Source: Spirochaetota bacterium
Lineage (GTDB): Bacteria > Spirochaetota > Spirochaetia > Treponematales > Treponemataceae
Assembly (NCBI GenBank): GCA_029571425.1
Contig: JAKPSR010000416.1
Location: forward strand, 1 to 12,513
Length of the DNA stretch: 12,513 nt
Direction: 5' to 3'
Position numbers and translations under genes: made by a program
The notes under the pieces: model-generated
What the model saw: only the letters and a program-made list of their open reading frames with translations
Databases searched by the model: none
What the model was told of the DNA's origin: nothing
Shown: positions 1 to 6,681 of the stretch, one piece after another
Numbering within the stretch: the first letter of the stretch is position 1
How the letters are laid out: every line of letters begins with the position of its first letter

Positions 1-19
1 CACGGTGACCCGACTGTCC

Positions 20-48
20 TTGACGCCTGCGCACTCCTCGACTAAAAT
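20..48 (+). promoter_or_regulatory. Sigma70-type promoter of tRNA-Leu
   Basis: The sequence has a -35 box TTGACG at 20-25, a 17-base spacer and a -10 box TAAAAT at 43-48. Each hexamer matches the consensus at 5 of 6 positions. The predicted start is near 55, about seven bases before the mature 5' end of the tRNA, which is the usual layout for a short tRNA leader. Confidence 0.75.
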
Positions 49-61
49 CTGATTTCACACT

Positions 62-147
62 GCCGGGGTGGTGGAATTGGTAGACACCAGGGACTTAAAA
101 TCCCTTGGCCGGCAACGGCCGTGCCGGTTCAAGCCCGGTCCCCGGCA
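62..147 (+). tRNA. tRNA-Leu (anticodon UAA)
   Basis: A complete class II tRNA cloverleaf can be folded. The acceptor stem pairs GCCGGGG (62-68) with CCCCGGC (140-146), followed by discriminator A147. The anticodon stem pairs 89-93 with 101-105 around the loop CTTAAAA, giving anticodon TAA at 96-98. A long variable arm follows, as expected for leucine. The T stem pairs 123-127 with 135-139 around TTCAAGC. The 3' CCA is not encoded, so it must be added after transcription. The gene has its own promoter just upstream and converges on the minus-strand phosphatase gene, whose stop codon is only nine bases away. No clear rho-independent terminator lies between them. Confidence 0.97.
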
Positions 148-155
148 GTATCCCC

Positions 156-902
156 TCACTCGCAGCCAAATTGCCTCATCCCCTCCATGACGCCGGCGGC
201 TCCCCGCGCGTCGGAAAAATAAACACAGTCGCGTCCCGCCAGGTCGTCGAGCTCGCCGGGCGCCCGGTTGCCAACGACGATCGACCGAAAACCCCGGTCA
301 AGCATGTCGCGGTCGTTCGCCGAGTCGCCCGCCGCGATCACGCGCTCGCGCGGGATGCCGAGCCTGCGCGCGAGGAATTCGATCGGCGCGCCCTTTCCCC
401 CGTGGGCCGGGATCACGTCCAGGAAATATCCCATGCACGAGATAATCTTCGCGCGGTCGAGGATTGATCCAAGGGCCGCGCGAACGCGCGGCAGCACTTC
501 GTCCGCCGGAAGCTCGAAGTAATACGACAGCTTCGCGGCGTGCTGTCGCGCGGCCTCCTGCTCGCGGAGGCCGGGGACCGACGCGAGTGCCGCGCGCGCC
601 GCATCGCGGCCCCACTCGGCCGCGGCGGCGGTCTCCCACTCGCGGTCGAGGTCGCCCGAGTCGAACGAGGGATACAGCTCGGTGCCGACACCGGCAATAA
701 GCCAATCCGGACGCGCGATCGGCCCGCGCTCGGCGACTAATGCCATCTCGGCGAGGCTTCGCCCGCTGTCAAGGGCGAACGTGACCCGATCACGATGGGA
801 TTCAATAAAGCGGTTGAAGTCGTCGAGACCTGGATTCCCCTCGTCGGGCAGAAGCAAGGTGCCGTCAACGTCGCAGGCGATCAGCCATCGTTTCTCGTTC
901 AT
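156..902 (-). CDS. HAD-superfamily phosphatase, sucrose-phosphate phosphatase-like (subfamily IIB)
   Basis: The 248-residue protein shows the HAD phosphatase motifs in order. Motif I is DVDGTL at 11-16, with D11 as expected nucleophile and D13 as acid/base. Motif II is SGR at 46-48. Lys170 or Lys124 could serve as motif III. Motif IV is GDSAND at 192-197. A GVGTE segment at 71-75 resembles the VGTE signature of sucrose-phosphate phosphatases, and the length fits the family. The likely reaction is hydrolysis of a sugar phosphate in the cytoplasm. The substrate cannot be read from sequence: sucrose-6-phosphate, a mannosyl-fructose or glucosyl-glycerol phosphate, or another hexose phosphate are all possible. 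No matching glycosyltransferase lies beside it here. The ATG start at 902 is supported by GGAGGG at 909-914 (complement), six bases upstream. The gene converges on tRNA-Leu. Confidence 0.85.
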   Translation of the reverse strand: MNEKRWLIACDVDGTLLLPDEGNPGLDDFNRFIESHRDRVTFALDSGRSLAEMALVAERGPIARPDWLIAGVGTELYPSFDSGDLDREWETAAAAEWGRDAARAALASVPGLREQEAARQHAAKLSYYFELPADEVLPRVRAALGSILDRAKIISCMGYFLDVIPAHGGKGAPIEFLARRLGIPRERVIAAGDSANDRDMLDRGFRSIVVGNRAPGELDDLAGRDCVYFSDARGAAGVMEGMRQFGCE

Positions 903-922
903 GCTCGGCCCTCCGTCGAGCG

Positions 923-931
923 ATCATACCA
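923..931 (-). promoter_or_regulatory. Possible extended -10 promoter of the HAD phosphatase gene
   Basis: On the minus strand the bases read TGGTATGAT. That is a TATGAT -10 box (5 of 6 to consensus) with an upstream TGn extension. No convincing -35 box is seen 16-18 bases upstream. The predicted start is near 916, leaving a very short leader that just includes the ribosome binding site at 909-914. Confidence 0.45.
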
Positions 932-993
932 CGCGGGCGACGCGCTGATCCAGCTTCACGTCGGGCGCCGCGCCGCGCCGGGCGCCACGGCGC

Positions 994-1023
994 TTGACCC
1001 GACGCCCGCGTTCGCTCTATAGT
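994..1023 (+). promoter_or_regulatory. Sigma70-type promoter of the ABC importer operon
   Basis: A -35 box TTGACC (994-999), an 18-base spacer and a -10 box TATAGT (1018-1023) lie 48 bases before the lipoprotein start codon. Each hexamer matches at 5 of 6 positions. The leader of about 40 bases shows no obvious riboswitch or attenuator. A strong ribosome binding site AAAGGAG is at 1058-1064. Confidence 0.7.
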
Positions 1024-1070
1024 TTGCGAGTTACTGCCAGTAGAAACGATCGAACGCAAAGGAGACATAC

Positions 1071-2069
1071 ATGAAACGAACGTTACTCGCCCTCGCCGCC
1101 ATCGCCCTCGTCATGGCCGGCTGCGCGAAGAAGGACGCCAAAGTCGGCGCCAACGGCAAGGCCTACAAGATCGGGATCACCAAGATCGTCGCCCACCCCG
1201 CCCTCGACGCCTGCGAGAAGGGAGTCCAGGACGAGCTCGCCGCGCGCGGGATATCCGCCACCTTTGACCTCCAGAACGCCAACGGCGACGTGAACACCGC
1301 GACCCAGATCGCGTCGAAGTTCAAGGCCGACGGGGTCGACGCCGTCGTCGCGATCGCGACCCCCACCGCCGTCGCCGCCGCGAACAGCATCAAGGACAAG
1401 CCGATCGTCTTCTCCGCCGTCACCGACCCGGTCGGGGCGGGGCTCGTGTCGACGCTCGAGCGCGGGCAGGGGAACGTGACCGGGCTTTCCGACAAGACCG
1501 ACGTCCTCCAGCACCTCGCCATCTTCGTTCGCGTCGCCAAGATCAAGACCCTCGGCTACATCTACACCAGCTCCGAGGCGAACTCCGCCTCGGCCCGCGC
1601 CGACGTGGAGGCCGCCTGCGCCAAGCTCGGGCTCAAGCTCGTCGTCCAGTCGATCAACAACTCCTCCGAGGTTAAGCAGGCGACCGAGACGATCATCGGC
1701 CGCGTCGACGGGATCTACCTGACCACCGACAACACCGTCTACTCCGCCCTCCCCGCCCTGGTCGCGGTCGCCCTGGCGAACAAGAAACCGGTCTTCTCCT
1801 CGGACACCACGAGCGCGATCGAAGGCGGCTGCCTCATCGCGAGCGGCTTCGATTACTACAAGGCCGGCCGCGCGACCGGCGCCATCCTCGCCGACGTCCT
1901 CGCCGGGAAGAAGCCCGAGGAAATCCCGGTTAAGTTCCTCACCGACCCCTCGGAGACCGACTTCCTCATCGACCTCGACGTCGCGAAGCAGTGCGGGATC
2001 GAGTTCCCGAAGGACATCCTGGAGAGCGCGAGCAAGGTCATCGAGAACGGCAAATTGACTACCAAGTGA
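1071..2069 (+). CDS. ABC transporter substrate-binding lipoprotein (TrpX-like, ABC_sub_bind family)
   Basis: This 332-residue protein is exported and lipid-anchored. A KR-containing start and hydrophobic core lead to a lipobox-like VMAGC with Cys18 as the acylated residue. After a polar linker, the segment YKIGITKIVAHPALD and the later motifs VAIATPTAVAAANS, FSAVTDPVGAGLV and VTGLSD are typical of the ABC_sub_bind family (PF04392), which includes the TrpX tryptophan/tyrosine binding proteins. It should capture a small solute in the periplasm and hand it to the permease encoded 20 bases downstream. The substrate is inferred only from the family, and an aromatic amino acid is the leading guess. 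Codon use is strongly biased, with almost only AAG for lysine, which suggests high expression. The ATG is seven bases after AAAGGAG (1058-1064). Confidence 0.9.
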   Translation: MKRTLLALAAIALVMAGCAKKDAKVGANGKAYKIGITKIVAHPALDACEKGVQDELAARGISATFDLQNANGDVNTATQIASKFKADGVDAVVAIATPTAVAAANSIKDKPIVFSAVTDPVGAGLVSTLERGQGNVTGLSDKTDVLQHLAIFVRVAKIKTLGYIYTSSEANSASARADVEAACAKLGLKLVVQSINNSSEVKQATETIIGRVDGIYLTTDNTVYSALPALVAVALANKKPVFSSDTTSAIEGGCLIASGFDYYKAGRATGAILADVLAGKKPEEIPVKFLTDPSETDFLIDLDVAKQCGIEFPKDILESASKVIENGKLTTK

Positions 2070-2089
2070 GATAGGGGTATACTCCTGGC

Positions 2090-2992
2090 ATGATCCAGGG
2101 TATTTTGATGGAGGGCCTGATCTACGGGATCATGGCCCTCTCCGTTTTTATAACCTTTCGCGTCCTCGACTTCGCGGACATGACGGTTGATGGTTCCTTT
2201 CCCCTCGGCTCCGCGTTGATGGCCGTCCTGCTCACCGCAGGGATGAACCCGTTCCTGGCGATCGCCTTCTCCTTCCTCGCGGGCTCCGCGGCCGGGGCGA
2301 TCACCGCCGTGATCCACTCGAAGCTGAAAATCCCCGGCCTCCTCGCGGGCATCCTGACGATGACCATGCTCTACTCGGTCAACCTCCGCATCATGTCGAA
2401 CCGCGCGAACCTCTCCCTCCTCAAGGTCGACACCCTGTTCAAGTCGATCGCCGACCTCGCCGGCCCCGCGTTCTCGGGCGAGCTCGCCGTCCTCGCCTTC
2501 CTCGCCCTCGCGACTGCCGTCATCCTCGTGTTGACGAACGTCTTCTTCCACACCGACTTCGGGCTCACCCTCGGCGCCCTCGGCTCGAACCAGCAGATGA
2601 TCGCCTCGCAGGGGATGAACCCGGAGGTTATCAAGCTGATCGGCATCAGCCTCGCGAACGGCCTCGTCGGCGTCGCGGGCGCCCTCGCCGCGATGTACCA
2701 GGGATTCGCGGACGTCAACTCAGGTACCGGGACCGTCGTCGCCGGCCTCGCCTCCGTGATGATCGGCGAGTTCCTGCTCCGCTCGAACCGCATCGAGCTC
2801 TTGACCCTCCGCGTCGTCCTCGGCTCGATCCTCTACCGCGCGATCATGTTCGCCGGCCGCCGCTACGGCGACACGATAGGGCTTACCCCGAACGACCTCA
2901 AGCTGATCACCGGCGTGCTGATCGTGGCCTGCCTCGTGGTGTCGAAGTACGGGAAGGGCTGGCCCTTCCGCCGCAAGGAGTGCGCCCGATGA
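2090..2992 (+). CDS. ABC transporter permease (TrpY/LivH-like, BPD_transp_2)
   Basis: The 300-residue protein is almost entirely membrane segments, about eight by eye. It opens with the conserved stretch GLIYGIMALSVFITFRVLD followed by MTVDGSFPLG, typical of permeases paired with TrpX-like binding proteins. A cytoplasmic loop around residues 163-182 (LGALGSNQQMIASQGMNPEV) corresponds to the ATPase-contacting loop of LivH-type permeases. It should form the homodimeric channel of the importer. ATG at 2090 was chosen because the family N-terminus fits it, although AGGGG at 2073-2077 is 12 bases away. ATG at 2108 has a better-spaced AGGG and is the alternative start. Its stop codon overlaps the start of the ATPase gene (ATGA at 2989-2992), so the two are translationally coupled. 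Confidence 0.9.
   Translation: MIQGILMEGLIYGIMALSVFITFRVLDFADMTVDGSFPLGSALMAVLLTAGMNPFLAIAFSFLAGSAAGAITAVIHSKLKIPGLLAGILTMTMLYSVNLRIMSNRANLSLLKVDTLFKSIADLAGPAFSGELAVLAFLALATAVILVLTNVFFHTDFGLTLGALGSNQQMIASQGMNPEVIKLIGISLANGLVGVAGALAAMYQGFADVNSGTGTVVAGLASVMIGEFLLRSNRIELLTLRVVLGSILYRAIMFAGRRYGDTIGLTPNDLKLITGVLIVACLVVSKYGKGWPFRRKECAR
2975..2980 (+). promoter_or_regulatory. Ribosome binding site that fixes the ATPase start
   Basis: AAGGAG ends at 2980, eight bases before ATG 2989. An in-frame GTG at 2980-2982 would overlap this site and so is not the likely start. Confidence 0.75.
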
Positions 2993-3780
2993 TCCGCATC
3001 GACCGCGTAAGCGTCACCTTTAATCCCTGCACCCCCGACGAGAACCGCGCCCTCCGCGACGTCAGCCTCGAGGTGCGCGAGGGGGACTTCGTCACCGTCA
3101 TCGGCTCCAACGGGGCGGGAAAGACGACACTCTACAACGTGATCGCCGGCACCTACGCCCCGACCGCGGGCCGCATCCTGGTGCGCGACATCGACGTGAC
3201 CCGCACCCCGGAATATAAGCGCGCCCGATACATCGGCCGCATCTTCCAGAATCCCCTGCTCGGCACGGCGGGGAAGATGAGCCTCGAGGACAACATGGTG
3301 ATCTGCCACAAAAAGGGCTACAAGGGCCTCGGCATCAGCCTGAACCACCGACTCCGCGAGAGCTTCCGCGAGCGGCTGCGCGAGCTCGACATGGGGCTCG
3401 AGAACCGGCTCTCGGACAACGTTGACCAGCTCTCGGGCGGCCAGAGGCAGGCGCTGACCCTCTTGATGGCCGTCCTCTCGAAGCCGGACCTTCTCCTGCT
3501 CGACGAGCACACCGCCGCCCTCGATCCCCGGAACGCCGAAATCGTCATGGGCCTCACGCGCTCATTCGCCGATCGCTACGGGCTCACCGTGATGATGATC
3601 ACCCATAACATGCAGCACGCGCTCGAGTACGGGAACCGCCTCTTGATGATGGACTCGGGCGAGATCGTGCTCGATATCGGCGCCGAGGAGAAATCGCGGC
3701 TCACGATCGACGGCGTCGTCCAGCGCTTCCGCGACGTCAAGAAGCGCGAGCTCTCGAACGACCAGATGCTCCTTCGCTAA
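2989..3780 (+). CDS. ABC transporter ATP-binding protein (TrpZ-like)
   Basis: This 263-residue cytoplasmic ATPase powers the importer encoded by the two preceding genes. All nucleotide-binding motifs are present and intact. Walker A is GSNGAGKTT (39-47), the Q-loop glutamine is Q87, and the signature is LSGGQRQ (148-154). Walker B is LLLLDE with catalytic E173, the D-loop is ALDP, and the switch histidine is in MITHNM (H206). Length and spacing are typical of LivF/LivG- or TrpZ-type subunits. The start is ATG 2989, not GTG 2980, because AAGGAG lies at the right distance. This gives a 4-base ATGA overlap with the permease stop. The gene closes the operon and is followed after 16 bases by a strong hairpin. 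Confidence 0.93.
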   Translation: MIRIDRVSVTFNPCTPDENRALRDVSLEVREGDFVTVIGSNGAGKTTLYNVIAGTYAPTAGRILVRDIDVTRTPEYKRARYIGRIFQNPLLGTAGKMSLEDNMVICHKKGYKGLGISLNHRLRESFRERLRELDMGLENRLSDNVDQLSGGQRQALTLLMAVLSKPDLLLLDEHTAALDPRNAEIVMGLTRSFADRYGLTVMMITHNMQHALEYGNRLLMMDSGEIVLDIGAEEKSRLTIDGVVQRFRDVKKRELSNDQMLLR

Positions 3781-3796
3781 AGCAGACGACTCGCAG

Positions 3797-3832
3797 AAAA
3801 AAAAGGCCGCCCGGGCATACCCGGACGGCCTT
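3797..3832. terminator. Shared terminator hairpin between convergent genes
   Basis: A 13-position stem pairs 3803-3815 (AAGGCCGCCCGGG) with 3820-3832 (CCCGGACGGCCTT), with one C/A mismatch and a CATA loop. An A8 run at 3797-3804 gives an excellent U-tract for minus-strand transcripts, so it is a classical rho-independent terminator for the exported-protein gene. In the plus direction the tail TCTCGTTGT is only moderately T-rich, but the same stem probably ends the ABC operon too. Confidence 0.88.
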
Positions 3833-3852
3833 CTCGTTGTAAGTCCCGTTCC

Positions 3853-4521
3853 CTATTTCTTCTCGGCGAGGTTTCCCTTGATCGTCAGGATGCCGTTCTT
3901 CATCGCGAAGTCGAGCTTACCCTCGTACCAGCGCTTGGCGGCGGGGTCCCTGACGTCCGGCACCAGGGTGACCTTGGACCAGTCGAGGCTCGACATCTTC
4001 TTCGGGTCGGCACCGTCCTTGACGAATTCCTTCTTCAGCACGAACTCCCCGCCCACGTTCTCGGCGAGCCCCTTCGCGAGCTTCGCGCCGGTCGCAAGGT
4101 CGAACTTCCCGTTCTTATCGGTCGCGAGCTCGTAGGCCACGCCGCGGTGCACGTAGCGGATCACGATCTGCTTGCCGGTCTGGGTTACCTTCAGGTCGTC
4201 GTAGGCCGCGATGTCAAAGGACGATACCGGGTAGAGCAAGAGGCCGCGGAGGCCGACCGGGATGGCTGCTTTCTTGCTGTCGTTCGCGTCGTAGCGAATC
4301 GCGTCGAGTCCCTTCGTCGACTGGGCGACGCTCGCCCCGGAGGCCGCGTCGAACGAATCCTTGACGGTCTTCCCGCCGACGGTCCAGTTGATGTAATTGG
4401 CGGCATCCGCCGCCATCACGTTAACGCGGGCGTCGACCTTGGCGTTTTGCGCCGCAAGAGCCGGCGCCGCGACGGCGAGCGCGAGGAGAACAGCTACAAG
4501 GCTGGCTATCGTTTTCTTCAT
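3853..4521 (-). CDS. Unrecognised exported protein, 222 residues
   Basis: I do not recognise the family. The start MKKTIASLV leads to a hydrophobic core and an APALAA cleavage region, so a type I signal peptide of about 23-24 residues is clear. There is no lipobox cysteine; the protein should be periplasmic or secreted. The mature part is soluble, lysine- and aspartate-rich, without cysteines or obvious repeats. It alternates short hydrophobic and charged stretches such as KQIVIRYVHRGVAYEL and GILTIKG, which suggests a beta-rich fold. It is a single-gene unit: a near-consensus promoter (4561-4589), AGGAGGG at 4526-4532 (complement) four bases before ATG, and a strong terminator 20 bases after the stop. 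These signals, with AAG-rich codon use, suggest abundant expression. No function should be assigned. Confidence 0.85.
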   Translation of the reverse strand: MKKTIASLVAVLLALAVAAPALAAQNAKVDARVNVMAADAANYINWTVGGKTVKDSFDAASGASVAQSTKGLDAIRYDANDSKKAAIPVGLRGLLLYPVSSFDIAAYDDLKVTQTGKQIVIRYVHRGVAYELATDKNGKFDLATGAKLAKGLAENVGGEFVLKKEFVKDGADPKKMSSLDWSKVTLVPDVRDPAAKRWYEGKLDFAMKNGILTIKGNLAEKK

Positions 4522-4560
4522 GAGTCCCTCCTAGATATTTTGCGTGATATACGCTCTTAA

Positions 4561-4589
4561 AATATAGGCGTTCGGCAACGAGGAGTCAA
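4561..4589 (-). promoter_or_regulatory. Strong sigma70-type promoter of the exported-protein gene
   Basis: On the minus strand a -35 box TTGACT (complement of 4584-4589) and a -10 box TATATT (complement of 4561-4566) are separated by exactly 17 bases. Each matches at 5 of 6 positions. The predicted start is near 4554, giving a leader of about 33 bases that contains AGGAGGG. Confidence 0.78.
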
Positions 4590-4616
4590 GAAAAGTGGTG
4601 TAAAAATTATCGATAC

Positions 4617-5291
4617 CTACCCGACGATCTTCGCCTCGTCGGTGGCAAGAAGCTGACGATCAAGCTCCTCGGGATCCATCTGCGCGACGAGCCGTTTCTC
4701 CTCGCAGGCGATCTTGTGGTTGATGAAAATAGTGCCGCAAACGAGGCAAATCGGAGTCAAGATGGAGATCACGAGCATGATGGAGCTTATGCCGTTCTGC
4801 AAGGCGTTCCCGAAGAAATACCCGGCCGTAAGCCAGATCAGGGTGGCGAACACCGCCGACAGGCCATCCCAAAATACATACACGCGGAACGGCATGCGAA
4901 GGAAGCCCGCGGCGATCATCACCGGGGCGCGAATGCCGACGATGAACCGGCAGAAGAAGGCGATGCGCGGACCGCGCCGCCGGAAGAAGACCTCGCTCGC
5001 GAGGATACGCCTCGGCTTGATCAGGCGGCGAAGGAACTTCGACGAAAGGATGCGAAAACCGAATTTGCGCGCGACCCCGTAGTACACCAAATCAGACCCG
5101 AAGATGCCGGGGTAGCTAAACAGGAACACGAGCGGGAATGGGAAGCCGCGCGCGTGGGCGAGGATGCCGACGAGCACGAGGGCGATCTCCTCCGTGATCG
5201 GCATGCTGAAGCTATATATCAGGGTGAACGCGAGAATACCCAGCAGGGTAAGCTCGGGGGGAAGGTTCTCGATGAAGGGAGGAAGGCTCAT
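4617..5291 (-). CDS. DedA/VTT-family membrane protein
   Basis: This 224-residue inner-membrane protein has the DedA (SNARE-associated/VTT) layout. There is a hydrophobic N-terminal segment with PITEE (31-35), a re-entrant-like GIFGSDLVYYGVARKFG block (62-78), and the family hallmark FCRFIVGIRAPVMIAAGFLR (113-132). Two further membrane segments follow. R115 and R121 are six residues apart, like the two essential arginines of E. coli DedA proteins. Members are implicated in membrane homeostasis, lipid-carrier (undecaprenyl phosphate, phosphatidylethanolamine) scrambling and proton-linked drug tolerance. The gene starts 27 bases after the stop of the CDP-alcohol phosphotransferase, with AAGGAG at 5297-5302 (complement) five bases before ATG, so they form an operon. 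The pairing suggests DedA redistributes, or depends on, the phospholipid its partner makes; that is inference. Confidence 0.88.
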   Translation of the reverse strand: MSLPPFIENLPPELTLLGILAFTLIYSFSMPITEEIALVLVGILAHARGFPFPLVFLFSYPGIFGSDLVYYGVARKFGFRILSSKFLRRLIKPRRILASEVFFRRRGPRIAFFCRFIVGIRAPVMIAAGFLRMPFRVYVFWDGLSAVFATLIWLTAGYFFGNALQNGISSIMLVISILTPICLVCGTIFINHKIACEEKRLVAQMDPEELDRQLLATDEAKIVG

Positions 5292-5318
5292 GGCGACTCC
5301 TTGGGCGGCTCGGCGGGG

Positions 5319-6440
5319 TTACTTCCCCGGGTACGCCTCTACGACGGCGACCTTCTCCGTATCGGGGAAGCTGAACAGGGTAATTCCGAGGCAGTCGTAC
5401 ACGCGGCGGACCGTGCGGAGGAACTGAAGCACGAGGGCGTGTGCCGTATCGACGAAGAGAACGACGGCGGGGAATACGACGAGCCAGCGGGGAAGGCGGA
5501 CGCCCGCGAGCGAAAGGACGGAAACGGCGAGTACGGCGAGCGAGTAGACGACGAGGTCGGGATAAAAGGCCGGATACTCGAGGCCGACGAGGCGCGCGCG
5601 CAAGAGGTCTCCGATGTGGCGCGAGCCAATGAAGCCGATCAACAGGAGCCCCGAGATAAGGGCGAATCGATACCCCAGGATGGGCTTTGCCGCCAGGATC
5701 CAGCACACCACCGGGACGAAGAAGACCAGCTCGATAAGGGCGTGAGCGAAGCCGAGGAAACGGTTTTTCACCAGGGTCATGACGATGGTCGCGATCAGGG
5801 CGATGCCGTAGCAGGGGAATACCAGGAGGCACGGGGGGAAGCCGAGCGCCGGGTGCGGGTGAGCCCAAAAGTCCCGCCCGAGCAGGAATATCGCGAAAAG
5901 GAAGAGCCAATACACGGCGATGCCCTCGTCGGTCGAGATAGGACCAAAGTACATGCGGTTCGTCTTGCACGCCTCCCGAAGGACGATCCAGTCCGCGACG
6001 GTCGAAAGGACTATCAAGCCGACGGCCCAAGAAAAAGGCACGCTCGGGAAAATGGCGATGGCGCCGAGGGGGAAGAAAAAGGCGTTAAACGAGTCGAACC
6101 AATGATCGACGAATTCGCCAAGCGGACCATAGCAGCCGAGCCGGCGCGCCTGCTTCCCGTCGAGGTTGTCGACCGTATGGTAGAAAAACACGGAAAAGGA
6201 GGCGATACCGAAAAGGATCCTAATGCGCGGGGAAGAAGAATCGCCGAACAGGATCATAAGCCAAAGGGCGAACCAAGACCCGACGTTTCCGATCATGCTC
6301 AGGAGGTTCGCGGACATCCGCGGGGGGACGAACCGAAAAGCGTAATTGAGCCAATGCCTAAACACCTTGTCGAGCAGTGAATGGCTGACGGCTTCATATT
6401 TATACGAATATATGATATCCGGGTTGGAATATCGTTCCAT
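5319..6440 (-). CDS. CDP-alcohol phosphotransferase, choline/ethanolamine phosphotransferase type
   Basis: The 373-residue polytopic membrane protein carries a complete CDP-alcohol phosphotransferase signature. D91-x2-D94-G95-x2-A98-R99 is followed by eight residues, then G108-x3-D112-x3-D116; these acidic residues bind metal and the CDP head-group donor. The N-terminus (YSYKYEAVSHSLLDK, then P40-R41-M-S-A-N-L-L) and the length of about 370-390 residues match the eukaryote-type choline/ethanolamine phosphotransferases, not the shorter bacterial PgsA/PssA enzymes. The expected reaction transfers phosphocholine or phosphoethanolamine from its CDP ester to diacylglycerol. Treponemes use such an enzyme to make phosphatidylcholine by the CDP-choline route. 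ATG 6440 was chosen because the family N-terminus begins there. An in-frame GTG at 6464 would add eight residues but has no well-placed ribosome site. The partner DedA gene follows. Head-group specificity is not decided by sequence alone. Confidence 0.88.
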   Translation of the reverse strand: MERYSNPDIIYSYKYEAVSHSLLDKVFRHWLNYAFRFVPPRMSANLLSMIGNVGSWFALWLMILFGDSSSPRIRILFGIASFSVFFYHTVDNLDGKQARRLGCYGPLGEFVDHWFDSFNAFFFPLGAIAIFPSVPFSWAVGLIVLSTVADWIVLREACKTNRMYFGPISTDEGIAVYWLFLFAIFLLGRDFWAHPHPALGFPPCLLVFPCYGIALIATIVMTLVKNRFLGFAHALIELVFFVPVVCWILAAKPILGYRFALISGLLLIGFIGSRHIGDLLRARLVGLEYPAFYPDLVVYSLAVLAVSVLSLAGVRLPRWLVVFPAVVLFVDTAHALVLQFLRTVRRVYDCLGITLFSFPDTEKVAVVEAYPGK

Positions 6441-6469
6441 GCTGTACCTATCTCTTTTCGGCACCGATC

Positions 6470-6506
6470 GAGACGTAAGTCTCCAGCCCTTAGGTCAGGG
6501 ACTGAC
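6470..6506 (-). repeat. Two small inverted repeats in the leader of the phosphotransferase gene
   Basis: GAGAC-gtaa-GTCTC lies at 6470-6483, and GTCAG-gga-CTGAC at 6494-6506. Both are perfect 5-bp arms with 3-4 base loops and fall between the predicted transcription start (about 6517) and the start codon. They may be leader hairpins or operator-like sites; the arms are short, so chance cannot be excluded. Confidence 0.4.
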
Positions 6507-6509
6507 GAT

Positions 6510-6670
6510 ACCGTGATTTGGTAATTTTACCTTCAATAACATAAAAAAACAAGCCAATCGACGGTATTGAACCAAAAGGATAGGAATAGAAGGATATAAG
6601 TTTTTTTATCTATTGCTTCGGTGACTTCGTCACGGACGCGCGGAGCCGCGATGGCGTACATTTAGTATAC
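6510..6670. other. AT-rich, structured spacer before the rhodanese gene
   Basis: This is the most AT-rich stretch of an otherwise GC-rich window, including an A7 run near 6543-6549 and a T7 run at 6601-6607. Toward the plus-strand gene it becomes GC-rich again and carries two adjacent inverted repeats, GTGAC-ttc-GTCAC (6621-6633) and CGCG-gagc-CGCG (6639-6650). I find no convincing plus-strand promoter here; a TATAAG at 6595-6600 lacks a well-spaced -35 box. Confidence 0.5.
6524..6552 (-). promoter_or_regulatory. Candidate promoter of the phosphotransferase-DedA operon
   Basis: On the minus strand a -10 box TAAAAT (complement of 6524-6529, 5 of 6) is preceded at 17 bases by TTGTTT (complement of 6547-6552, only 3 of 6). 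It sits in the AT-rich part of the spacer. The -10 box lies within a palindrome GGTAA-tt-TTACC (6520-6531), which could be an operator. The predicted start is near 6517, giving a leader of about 77 bases. Confidence 0.45.
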
Positions 6671-6675
6671 GGAGG
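6671..6675 (+). promoter_or_regulatory. Ribosome binding site that fixes the rhodanese start
   Basis: GGAGG directly abuts ATG 6676, so that codon cannot be the start. It is six bases before ATG 6682, which is therefore preferred. Confidence 0.75.
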
Positions 6676-6681
6676 ATGAGT

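Noticed and set aside
62..147. tRNA-Leu as an integration site for a mobile element
   Set aside because: No integrase and no repeated copy of the tRNA 3' end was seen in the window.
105..467. A 120-codon open frame starting inside tRNA-Leu
   Set aside because: It begins within the tRNA gene and runs antisense to the HAD phosphatase; the product has no recognisable features.
2980..2988. GTG 2980 as start of the ABC ATPase
   Set aside because: It overlaps the AAGGAG ribosome site; ATG 2989 has correct spacing and the usual ATGA overlap with the permease.
4716..6380. A 554-codon plus-strand open frame
   Set aside because: It is antisense to the DedA and CDP-alcohol phosphotransferase genes. 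Its product is an unbroken mix of E, D, R, K, G and A with no domain, as expected from the reverse frame of GC-rich genes encoding hydrophobic proteins.
6441..6464. GTG 6464 as start of the phosphotransferase
   Set aside because: No ribosome site at a workable distance, and the family N-terminus is reached from ATG 6440. It remains a weak alternative.
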